Shown: in pieces, positions 1-6,049 of the stretch | How positions within the stretch are numbered: position 1 is the first letter of the stretch | Layout of the letters: each line of letters begins with the position of its first letter | Assembly (NCBI GenBank): GCA_013361075.1 | Contig: JABWAJ010000197.1 | Location: 1 to 9,150, forward strand | Direction of reading: 5' to 3' | Length of the DNA stretch: 9,150 nt | From: Saprospiraceae bacterium | GTDB taxonomy: Bacteria; Bacteroidota; Bacteroidia; Chitinophagales; Saprospiraceae | The notes under the pieces: generated by a model | Database searches by the model: none | Seen by the model: the letters and a program-made list of their open reading frames with translations, nothing else | What the model was told of the DNA's origin: nothing | Translations under genes and position numbers: made by a program

Positions 1-2
1 CT

Positions 3-1616
3 CCTTTGGCCAGTGAGCAATATTTCCAGATCCATACAGAACCTTCGGCTACAACCAAAGATCTGACCCGCTACATCGCCGAGTTTAAAGACCGCATTGC
101 TGTTTTTCACTACGGCGGCCATGCTGGCAGCGAACAAATATTTCTCACCGATGTGACGGCCAATGCTTCCGGTTTGGCACAATTGCTGGCAGCACAACCC
201 AACCTTAACCTGGTTTTTCTCAACGGCTGTTCCACCAAAGCACAGGTAGACCTGCTGCTGGAACTCGGTGTGCCGGCAGTTATTGCCACCAGCGTTCCCG
301 TTTCCGACCCGGGGGCAAAAGATTTTGCCGATGTTTTTTACAAATCCATGGCGGCAGAACACAGCATTGAAAGTGCTTTTAAACTGGCTGCTGCCAACTA
401 CCTGCTGCTTAAGGGAGAAGCGGTGGGCATTTACCGAGGCATCTCCCTCCATACCCCCGACCAGGAGAAAGAAACCCTGCCCTGGGGGCTTTATGTCAAA
501 AAAGACAAAGACGCAGCCTTAGACTGGAAATTACCGCGCAAAAGTGCCTCCTCCTTTATCGTTCGGGGTGCCGGACGCAAATATGAGGCCAACCGGGCGA
601 TGAACCAACGGCTCATCGAAACCATTGCCAATGCCATTGCGCCTTACAGCGAAATCATCAACGATATGGTGGAAAGCGCACGCCGCAGCGGCCGCGAACC
701 CCGCCTGCGCGATCTGCGAGCCGCCGTAGTGGACGCCTTCCCGACGCCCATTGGCACCCACCTGCGCAAGTTATTGTTGTTGGAATCTGCCGGCGTAGAG
801 CGGTTATCCAAAATAGTAGAAGTGTTTACCGTTTCTTCCGAATTGCTGGCGTACATCCTGCTGGCCCAGTTGTGGGATGAAAAATTTCGCCTCCCTGGGC
901 TGAACATACCGGACGAACAAAAGCAAGCAATCAAGGCGTTTTTTGAAATGAAGGAAGGCAACTGGGAAACCTATGACCACCTCGCTTTGATCAGAGCGGT
1001 AGCCGACGTGTTCGCAGCGAATAACATCCCAACCTTCATCACGGAATTCAATGCCCTGCGCGAACAATTTTACGCAGAAAGCGGATTTCAATTGGCCCAG
1101 CAATTTCTGCAGGAGATGAAACAGGAGTTATTAGGGGCCATTGCCGCAGATGAAATTGAAAGTTTCTGCGTTCAGGCAGAAGACCATCTGTGTGAAATCT
1201 TCCGACACATCGGCTTTTGTGCCAAATACAAATTAGCCACCGTAAAAACCATTGAATTGCTGAAACGACGCCACGAAGTGCCCCGCTATCGGCACAATAT
1301 TGTCGTCCTCGACAAAGTAAGCGCCGGCGTGCTGGACGATGTGCTCGAAAGTGATGTATTTTCAGACAACAATTCCGTAGTTTTGCTGCACAGCGACGAC
1401 GCTGTATCACCGTTTCTCAACCTTTCTCCCTTTTTGATTGACGAGAATGCCCTGAAAGGACAGCAAAACTCGAAACTTTTCTTTTTTCGCTATATAAGCG
1501 GAAATCAGTTTACTTATGTATTGGCCGATACCCTGAAAGACCGGTTAGATCTTGACGCCGGGCTGTACGAACCCCTGAAACAGCAATTTGATACTTTTTT
1601 CAGAATCGTCCTTTGA
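3..1616 (+). CDS. CHAT-domain (caspase-like) protease, 5'-truncated by the window edge
   Basis: The reading frame is open from the first complete codon (position 3), and the only nearby start would be a TTG at 6 inside the CHAT fold, so the true start lies upstream of the window. Numbering from that TTG, residues 31-41 read IAVFHYGGHAG and residues 70-77 VFLNGCST. These are the His (H39) and Cys (C75) motifs of CHAT peptidases, the family related to caspases and separase. Residues 88-133 complete the fold (GVPAVIATSVPVSD, then a helix ending in LAAANYLLL). Residues of about 180-420 are strongly helical and about 420-536 are mixed alpha/beta; I recognise no family in either part. CHAT proteases are often effectors in prokaryotic conflict systems. 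An NTPase gene follows 109 bp downstream on the same strand, suggesting a protease/sensor pair. The CHAT call is firm; the substrate and the C-terminal function are unknown. Confidence 0.88.
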   Translation, partial: PLASEQYFQIHTEPSATTKDLTRYIAEFKDRIAVFHYGGHAGSEQIFLTDVTANASGLAQLLAAQPNLNLVFLNGCSTKAQVDLLLELGVPAVIATSVPVSDPGAKDFADVFYKSMAAEHSIESAFKLAAANYLLLKGEAVGIYRGISLHTPDQEKETLPWGLYVKKDKDAALDWKLPRKSASSFIVRGAGRKYEANRAMNQRLIETIANAIAPYSEIINDMVESARRSGREPRLRDLRAAVVDAFPTPIGTHLRKLLLLESAGVERLSKIVEVFTVSSELLAYILLAQLWDEKFRLPGLNIPDEQKQAIKAFFEMKEGNWETYDHLALIRAVADVFAANNIPTFITEFNALREQFYAESGFQLAQQFLQEMKQELLGAIAADEIESFCVQAEDHLCEIFRHIGFCAKYKLATVKTIELLKRRHEVPRYRHNIVVLDKVSAGVLDDVLESDVFSDNNSVVLLHSDDAVSPFLNLSPFLIDENALKGQQNSKLFFFRYISGNQFTYVLADTLKDRLDLDAGLYEPLKQQFDTFFRIVL

Positions 1617-1632
1617 GAAATCAGATATTAGA

Positions 1633-1660
1633 AAAAACATCACGAAGTGGTTTTTAATTT
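1633..1660 (+). terminator. Possible hairpin with T-rich tail after the CHAT gene
   Basis: About 17 nt after the CHAT stop, AAAAAC and CAC pair with GTG and GTTTTT around a GAA triloop, with a 2-nt bulge (AT) in the left arm, followed by a T/A-rich run. It could be a weak or partial intrinsic terminator, or simply AT-rich sequence. If real, it would reduce read-through into the NTPase gene, implying either separate expression or partial coupling. Confidence 0.3.
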
Positions 1661-1689
1661 ATTGAAAATCAGTCGCATGAATCAAAATG

Positions 1690-1724
1690 TCTAAAATCTA
1701 ACATCTAATGTCTAACATCTAACA
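1690..1724 (+). repeat. Five tandem heptanucleotides (TCTAANN) ending one base before an ATG
   Basis: Five consecutive 7-nt units read TCTAAAA, TCTAACA, TCTAATG, TCTAACA, TCTAACA, and the array runs to one base before the ATG at 1726. It has the same 7-nt period as the two large arrays at 3595-3727 and 4285-4585 but a different unit. No Shine-Dalgarno sequence is visible, as is usual in Bacteroidota, so the array occupies the place of the 5' leader. Confidence 0.75.
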
Positions 1725-1725
1725 A

Positions 1726-3594
1726 ATGAAGCAGTCTCCATTCAAATTCCTGGATGCTTACGAAAAGCAGGACAAAGACATCTTCTTTGGCCGGGAAACT
1801 GAAGTGGATGCACTGTACCAAATGACCTACCAAACCAACCTCATGCTGGTGTACGGCATGTCGGGAACCGGAAAAACCAGTCTGATTCAATGCGGATTGG
1901 CCAACTGTTTTGAATCGAGCGACTGGTTTGCCATTTCCATCCGAAGACAGGAGAACATCAATTCTGCACTGATTCGCGAGTTGCGCTCCAGGGACGCAGA
2001 AGACTCTTTTGAACCGGATTTTACCCTGCCGCAAATGGTACATTCGCTGTATCTGGATTACCTGCGGCCGATTTACCTCATTTTCGACCAGTTTGAAGAG
2101 TTGTACATCCTTGGAGACGAAACCGAACAGGAAACTTTTATACAAGCCATGCACGACCTGCTTGACGCAGATTTGCCCTGCAAGGTCGTGATCGCCATCC
2201 GGGAAGAATACCTGGCGCACCTGTCCAATTTTGAGCGCAGCATTCCACGCCTTTTCGACAAACGCCTGCGCGTAGAACCCATGACGAGGGCCAATGCCCG
2301 CCGGGTAATTCTGGAAACGGCAAAGAACCCCAAATTCAACATCCATCTATGCGCTGATGAAGTAGCCGACGACATTATTGACAGCGTTACCGGCGGAGTA
2401 GGGCGGGTGCAGCTGACCTACCTTCAGGTTTTTTTGGACAAAATGTACCGGATGGCCTGGCTGCGGGATGCCACCGACATTATTTTTGATGAAGACCTGG
2501 TGCGGGAAGTCGGCAAAATTGAGGATGTCTTGTCTGATTTCCTCGATGAGCAAATTGAGGTTTTTGCGAATGAAATTGCCAGTCGCGACGAAGCCTTGCG
2601 CTGGCTGCGCGCTTTTGTATCGGAAAAAGGCACCAAAATGCCCGTGAACCGGCATGCACTCATCGAACGGCTGCCCGAAATGAGCGAACCGAAGCTCAAT
2701 ATTTTCCTCGAATTTTTTGTCAACAGGCGCATCCTGCGACCCTTAGACAACGACCAGTACGAATTGACCCACGACAGCCTCGCGGCACGTATTTTTCAAA
2801 CCCACCCGAAAGGTACTCCCTTGCCGGAATTGTCTTCCGCGTACCCCCGCGACATTAGTCCTTTTGCCGGTTTCGCTCCTTACAGTCAAAATATGGCCGC
2901 CCAGTTTTTTGGCCGCGAAGAGGAAGTGACCACCCTGTTCAACCAAATCGTGAACGAAACACAAACCCGGCTGACCCTCGTTTTTGGTCAGATGGGAGTT
3001 GGCAAAACGTCCCTGATGCTGGCTGGATTGTTGCCGCGCCTCGAAGTCCTGTACAAATCCAGTTACCTCCGCATCAACCGGGAATGGACCCAAAGCATAC
3101 TCGTTCGCGACTTGCTCTCCGTGGAGCCACAGCCAGGAGAACCCCCGATTTTGCTGGATCTTGTGTTTGAAAATGCTCCTGTGCAACCCTCGGAAACGGA
3201 ACGGAAAGTGATCATTTTTGATCAGTTTGAAGAGGCATTTATCTGGATGCAGGCCCCCGGTCAATTGCTCCATTTTTACCTGCATCTTGCCCATTTGCTG
3301 GAGTCGCGCCGCAACTGCGACCTCGTACTGGTGGTGCGCGATGAGTTTTTTTCACAGCTTCAGGATATGGAAGCGTTCATTCCCAATATCCTCGAAGAGC
3401 AATTCCGGGTGCGACCGGTAGATCCCCGCACTGCAGCCCGCATCATCACCCAGATGGCTGAACGCGCCGGCATTACTTTCGAACGCCCCGAGCTGGTGCA
3501 GCGCATCGTACAGCAGATAACCGAACCAGACGGCAAAGTCAACCTGACTTACCTGCAGTTGTATATGGAGCGCCTGTATGCCGCGGCAGGGTAG
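1726..3594 (+). CDS. Tandem nSTAND-type NTPase, probably truncated at its C-terminus
   Basis: The 622-residue protein holds two homologous ATPase units. Unit 1 (about 7-360) has FFGRE at 20-24, Walker A GMSGTGKTS at 44-52 (K50), Walker B YLIFDQFEEL at 117-126 (D121, E124, E125), an arginine strand VIAIREEY (R159), TYLQVFLDKM at 231-240, and a winged-helix-like end with YELTHDSLAARI at 345-356. Unit 2 (about 376-622) repeats this order: FFGREEE at 394-400, Walker A GQMGVGKTS at 421-429 (K427), Walker B VIIFDQFEEAF at 495-505, VLVVRDEFF at 533-542 (R538) and NLTYLQLYMERLY at 606-618. It stops four residues later. These are hallmarks of novel STAND (nSTAND) signalling NTPases, which act as switch-like sensors. 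Unit 2 lacks the roughly 110-residue winged-helix part present in unit 1 and any sensor repeats. Its stop codon lies at the first base of a heptad array, so the 3' end was probably lost. The partner is probably the upstream CHAT protease. Confidence 0.87.
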   Translation: MKQSPFKFLDAYEKQDKDIFFGRETEVDALYQMTYQTNLMLVYGMSGTGKTSLIQCGLANCFESSDWFAISIRRQENINSALIRELRSRDAEDSFEPDFTLPQMVHSLYLDYLRPIYLIFDQFEELYILGDETEQETFIQAMHDLLDADLPCKVVIAIREEYLAHLSNFERSIPRLFDKRLRVEPMTRANARRVILETAKNPKFNIHLCADEVADDIIDSVTGGVGRVQLTYLQVFLDKMYRMAWLRDATDIIFDEDLVREVGKIEDVLSDFLDEQIEVFANEIASRDEALRWLRAFVSEKGTKMPVNRHALIERLPEMSEPKLNIFLEFFVNRRILRPLDNDQYELTHDSLAARIFQTHPKGTPLPELSSAYPRDISPFAGFAPYSQNMAAQFFGREEEVTTLFNQIVNETQTRLTLVFGQMGVGKTSLMLAGLLPRLEVLYKSSYLRINREWTQSILVRDLLSVEPQPGEPPILLDLVFENAPVQPSETERKVIIFDQFEEAFIWMQAPGQLLHFYLHLAHLLESRRNCDLVLVVRDEFFSQLQDMEAFIPNILEEQFRVRPVDPRTAARIITQMAERAGITFERPELVQRIVQQITEPDGKVNLTYLQLYMERLYAAAG

Positions 3595-3727
3595 TTGTTG
3601 TTTGTTGTTCGTTGTTTGTTGTTCGTTGTTTGTTGTTGGTTGTTTGTTGTTCGTTGTTTGTTGTTCGTTGTTTGTTGTTGGTTGTTTGTTGTTCGTTGTT
3701 TGTTGTTCGTTGTTCGTTGTTGGTTGA
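3595..3727 (+). repeat. 19-unit heptad array, consensus T-N-GTTGT (GTTGTT-rich strand)
   Basis: Nineteen uninterrupted 7-nt units (the last one degenerate at its final base) differ at their second base: T,T,C,T,C,T,G,T,C,T,C,T,G,T,C,T,C,C,G. Units 3-8 and 9-14 have the identical order C,T,C,T,G,T, giving a 42-bp higher-order repeat, with a third, shortened copy after it. Read on the minus strand the units are AACNAAC, the same family as the larger array at 4285-4585, so the two arrays are in inverted orientation. The array begins directly at the stop codon of the NTPase gene. Because 7 is not a multiple of 3, all frames through it give meaningless Q/T/N- or L/F/V-rich open frames. Confidence 0.93.
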
Positions 3728-3749
3728 GCCGAGTCGAAACGAAGTTGTT
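3723..3749 (-). repeat. Array-edge motif, inverted copy
   Basis: This 27-nt segment is the reverse complement of 4261-4287 with two mismatches. Its inner 17 nt (3733-3749) match AACAACTTCGTTTCGAC exactly on the minus strand, and the same 17-mer occurs on the plus strand at 4199-4215 and 4261-4277. It lies between the heptad array and unique sequence, which suggests a boundary element of the repeat island. Confidence 0.85.
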
Positions 3750-3776
3750 CATAAATAAAAAATACGAACACCAGGT

Positions 3777-4145
3777 ATGGCTACATTGAAGAGTTTTGAA
3801 GAACTGGAATGCTGGAAAGCCTGCGGAGAAATCGTTCGATGGGCAATGGAGGTAAGTGCAAAATTTCCAAAAGATGAGAACTTTGACTTGAAGGATAACA
3901 TGAGGCGAGCGGCTCGTTCTGCTACCAGAAATATTGCAGAGGGTTTTGGACGGCATCACCACAAAGAAAACATGTAGCACTGCCGGATTTCAAGAGGATC
4001 ACTTTACGAATTGATTGACGATGTAATAACTGCATATGAAGAAAAATACATAACAGAACCAGAATATGAACATGCCCGACAACTCATCAGTCGTTCAATT
4101 CAGCTGCTTAATGGGTATATCAATTATTTAAAAGGGTTGAAGTAG
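3777..4145 (+). pseudogene. Four-helix-bundle protein (23S rRNA intervening-sequence type), interrupted by an in-frame TAG
   Basis: Translation from the ATG at 3777 gives FEELECWKAC near the start, then DNMRRAARSATRNIAEGFGRHHHKENM. After a TAG at codon 67 (3975-3977) it continues in the same frame with HCRISRGSLYELIDDV and a helical tail ending INYLKGLK before TAG at 4143-4145. RRAARSATRNIAEGFGR and CRISRGSLYEL are signatures of the small four-helix-bundle family first described from 23S rRNA intervening sequences, whose fold is shared with Avd accessory proteins of diversity-generating retroelements. Total length (122 codons) is normal for the family. The family usually has Gln in the interrupted place, so CAG to TAG is the simplest explanation. 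It could be a genuine nonsense mutation, a sequencing error, or read-through. The gene is AT-richer than its neighbours and sits between inverted heptad arrays. Its cellular role is not established. Confidence 0.85.
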
Positions 4146-4198
4146 CACGATAGAAAGGAAAACACCATCGAGAAGTAAGCATTAATTAACCAGCAACC

Positions 4199-4215
4199 AA
4201 CAACTTCGTTTCGAC
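4199..4215 (+). repeat. Array-edge motif, plus-strand copy 1
   Basis: Exact copy of AACAACTTCGTTTCGAC, also present at 4261-4277 and inverted at 3733-3749. It begins the repeat material about 53 nt after the four-helix gene, mirroring the inverted copy upstream of that gene. Confidence 0.85.
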
Positions 4216-4217
4216 CC

Positions 4218-4237
4218 GGCTTCGACTCCGCTCAGCC
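4218..4237 (+). repeat. REP-like imperfect palindrome
   Basis: The 20-mer GGCTTCGACTCCGCTCAGCC has complementary ends (GGCT/AGCC). Related TTCGACTTCGCTCAAC (4270-4287) and an inverted, degenerate form (3723-3738) occur at the other array edges. Similar TTCGACTCCGCTCAGCC-type words are scattered between genes in many Bacteroidota genomes, from general knowledge. It is too short and imperfect to call a terminator. Confidence 0.55.
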
Positions 4238-4260
4238 GACAGCTCAACGAACGAACAACG

Positions 4261-4287
4261 AACAACTTCGTTTCGACTTCGCTCAAC
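4261..4287 (+). repeat. Array-edge motif, plus-strand copy 2
   Basis: This 27-nt copy runs directly into the first unit of the 43-heptad array. It pairs with the inverted copy at 3723-3749 (25 of 27 positions), so the segment between them, including the four-helix gene, has matching inverted edges. Confidence 0.85.
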
Positions 4288-4585
4288 GAACAACCATCAA
4301 CGAACAACCATCAACCAACAACTATCAACCAACAACCAACAACTATCAACGAACAACCATCAACCATCAACCATCAACCATCAACCAACAACCATCAACC
4401 ATCAACCAACAACTATCAACGAACAACCATCAACCAACAACCAACAACCAACAACCATCAACGAACAACCAACAACCATCAACGAACAACCATCAACCAT
4501 CAACGAACAACCATCAACCAACAACCAACAACTATCAACCAACAACTATCAACCATCAACCATCAACCAACAACCAACAACCAAC
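4285..4585 (+). repeat. 43-unit uninterrupted heptad array, AAC-B-A-W-C
   Basis: Exactly 301 nt divide into 43 perfect 7-nt units of only four kinds: AACCATC (16), AACCAAC (15), AACGAAC (7) and AACTATC (5). The variable fourth and sixth bases covary: G occurs only with A and T only with T, while C takes either. The array is almost free of G on the plus strand and ends 8 nt before the ATG of the epimerase gene. Together with 4146-4284 it fills the gap upstream of that gene; no promoter or gene is visible in it. It resembles in kind the heptanucleotide STRR arrays known from cyanobacteria, with a different unit. Confidence 0.95.
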
Positions 4586-4593
4586 AAATCCTC

Positions 4594-5607
4594 ATGCACC
4601 TCACCATCCGTAACTACGACCTCCGCCTCCGGCACACCTTTACCATTGCCCACGAATCGCGGCAAGTGCAACCTACCCTGATTGTGGCGCTGCACGACGG
4701 CGACCTGACCGGCCTTGGCGAAGCGACTGCCACGCGTTACTACGGCTTATCAGTTGACCAGATGACGCAAACCTTAGAAACGCTGCGGGAGCAGATCGAA
4801 ACGACCCCGCTGGAATCCCCCGAACAATATTGGGCGGCCCTGCATCCCCAACTGAAAGACCACCCCTTTGAGCAATGTGCGCTCGATGTGGCTGCACACG
4901 ACCTGCACGCGCAACGGCTGGGCCTGCCCCTCTACCGGGTATGGGGCCTTTCTCCCGAAAACACGACGATGACCAATTACACCATCGGCATAGCACCCGT
5001 GGAAGAAATGGTGGCCAAAATGCAGGAAATGCCCTGGCCCGTATACAAAATTAAGCTGGGCACCCCTGACGACGTGGCCATTGTGCGCGCCCTGCGCGAA
5101 CACACCGACGCCCTGTTCCGGGTAGATGCCAATTGCGCCTGGACGGTGGAACAGACCCTTGAATACGCACCTCAATTGCAGGCGCTTGGTGTAGAATTCA
5201 TCGAACAACCCCTGAAACCCGGCGACTGGGACGGCATGAAATACCTGTACCAACACTGCCCCCTGCCCCTCATGGCCGACGAAAGTTGCCAGCGCGAAAC
5301 CGACGTGGCCCATTGCGCCGGGCATTTCCATGGCGTCAACATCAAACTGATGAAATGTGGCGGCCTCACACCTGCCCGCCGCATGATCGCCGAAGCCCGC
5401 GCCCTGAACCTGAAGGTCATGGTAGGCTGCATGACGGAGTCCACCGTTGGCATTTCGGCCATCGCTCACCTGCTTCCCCTGCTCGATTATGTGGATATGG
5501 ACGGAGCCTTGCTGCTGGCAGAGGATATTGCCACAGGGGTGCGGATTGAGGGTGGGAAGACGCGTTTTGCAGAGCGGGCGGGGACGGGGGCACGGTTGAT
5601 TCGGTGA
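4594..5607 (+). CDS. Dipeptide epimerase (L-Ala-D/L-Glu epimerase type), enolase superfamily
   Basis: The 337-residue protein has the full muconate-lactonizing-enzyme subgroup layout. A capping domain occupies about 1-120 and a TIM-barrel domain about 125-325. Catalytic elements are KIKLG with K152 and K154 (one catalytic base), metal ligands D178 (RVDAN), E204 (FIEQPL) and D229 (MADES), and K251 (NIKLMKCGG), the opposite base. The DMDGALLL segment (D301, D303) is the signature that binds the dipeptide's amino group in dipeptide epimerases. These enzymes use Mg2+ to interconvert L-Ala-L-Glu and L-Ala-D-Glu or related dipeptides, typically in recycling of murein peptides in the cytoplasm. The ATG follows the heptad array by 8 nt; no Shine-Dalgarno sequence is seen. 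The C-terminus (after residue 331) differs from the tail of the displaced copy at 6568-6765, so the present 3' end may be recombinant. Exact substrate specificity cannot be read from sequence. Confidence 0.93.
   Translation: MHLTIRNYDLRLRHTFTIAHESRQVQPTLIVALHDGDLTGLGEATATRYYGLSVDQMTQTLETLREQIETTPLESPEQYWAALHPQLKDHPFEQCALDVAAHDLHAQRLGLPLYRVWGLSPENTTMTNYTIGIAPVEEMVAKMQEMPWPVYKIKLGTPDDVAIVRALREHTDALFRVDANCAWTVEQTLEYAPQLQALGVEFIEQPLKPGDWDGMKYLYQHCPLPLMADESCQRETDVAHCAGHFHGVNIKLMKCGGLTPARRMIAEARALNLKVMVGCMTESTVGISAIAHLLPLLDYVDMDGALLLAEDIATGVRIEGGKTRFAERAGTGARLIR
5416..5593 (+). repeat. Direct repeat, copy A (3' end of the intact epimerase gene)
   Basis: 178 bp match 6568-6745 at a fixed offset of 1152 with four substitutions, all at third codon positions and all synonymous (Ile, Ala, Leu, Gly codons). 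A further short match (CCCTGAA at 5402-5408 and 6554-6560) lies just upstream at the same offset. The repeats bracket 974 bp holding the toxin-antitoxin module. Confidence 0.95.
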
Positions 5608-5681
5608 AATTTGTAATCTGATTTCCTTTATTGAGGATTCATACTAATTGACATTTTCAAGAATCAGAGGGAAAGGGAGCA

Positions 5682-5727
5682 ACGTTTACTTTTGAAGTTT
5701 AGTAAACGTCATGTTTACAAAAACGTC
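5682..5727. promoter_or_regulatory. Inverted repeats of GTTTAC/GTAAAC upstream of the TA operon (possible operator)
   Basis: ACGTTTACT at 5682-5690 is perfectly complementary to AGTAAACGT at 5701-5709. The inner GTAAAC (5702-5707) also pairs with a third copy, GTTTAC, at 5713-5718, and AAACGTC occurs at 5704-5710 and 5721-5727. No T-tract follows, so it does not look like an intrinsic terminator. It lies 83-128 nt before the antitoxin ATG, where an autoregulatory operator or a transferred regulatory site could be. Function is inferred from position only. Confidence 0.4.
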
Positions 5728-5785
5728 CAGTAGTATGTTGAAGAATACATGATTGTTGATGTGAGAAATACGTTTGATATTCCCT

Positions 5786-5793
5786 TATATTTG
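5786..5793 (+). promoter_or_regulatory. Bacteroidota-type -7 element (TATATTTG) for the TA operon
   Basis: TATATTTG fits the TAnnTTTG -7 consensus of the primary sigma factor in this phylum. It lies 16 nt before the antitoxin ATG, so the leader would be only about 10 nt. No well-spaced -33 TTG box is seen: one TTTG lies 9 nt upstream (5773-5776), another TTG 27 nt upstream, so the assignment is tentative. Confidence 0.4.
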
Positions 5794-5809
5794 TAAATAA
5801 AACAGCATC

Positions 5810-6049
5810 ATGCTTACCATTCCTTCTGAATTCGTCCTTGCAACCCGGCTAACAGATTCTGAGATGTTGTCCGAGATTGCAGTCATGTTGTTCCAAAAAG
5901 AGAAATTAACGCTTGGGCAAGCTTCCCGGCTCGCAGGAATGCCCCAGTATAAGTTTCAATTAGAATTAGCCAGCAGAGATATTCCCGTGCATTATGGCGT
6001 TGAAGAGTATCGGGAGGATTTAGAAACCATGAAATCTTTGGGCTTGTGA
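5810..6049 (+). CDS. UPF0175-family antitoxin
   Basis: The small 79-residue protein begins MLTIPSEFV and contains a helix-turn-helix-like stretch, LTLGQASRLAGM (33-44), followed by KFQLELASRDIPVHYG (48-63) and an acidic C-terminus (EEYREDLETM). This arrangement is typical of the UPF0175 family, small DNA-binding proteins usually encoded directly before a DUF3368/PIN toxin. It is expected to bind and neutralise the downstream toxin and to repress the operon. The two genes overlap by 4 nt (GTGA), implying translational coupling. The pair is AT-richer than the flanking epimerase and lies between the two copies of the epimerase tail, consistent with acquisition as a unit. Confidence 0.88.
   Translation: MLTIPSEFVLATRLTDSEMLSEIAVMLFQKEKLTLGQASRLAGMPQYKFQLELASRDIPVHYGVEEYREDLETMKSLGL

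Noticed and set aside
3352..3980. Long Gln/Thr/Asn-rich and Val/Leu/Phe-rich open frames across the upstream heptad array on both strands
   Set aside because: A 7-nt repeat without stop codons is open in all frames and yields a 7-residue peptide repeat automatically; there is no start context or family, and these frames run through the NTPase and four-helix genes.
3777..4145. Avd accessory gene of a diversity-generating retroelement
   Set aside because: The fold is related, but no reverse transcriptase or template/variable repeat pair is present in the window, and the sequence motifs fit the intervening-sequence protein family better.
4190..4590. CRISPR array
   Set aside because: The units are 7 nt with no spacers and no cas genes are visible; it is a simple heptad tandem array.
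4774..5469. 231-codon open frame on the minus strand
   Set aside because: It is antisense to the epimerase coding region, which retains every catalytic motif; no recognisable protein features.
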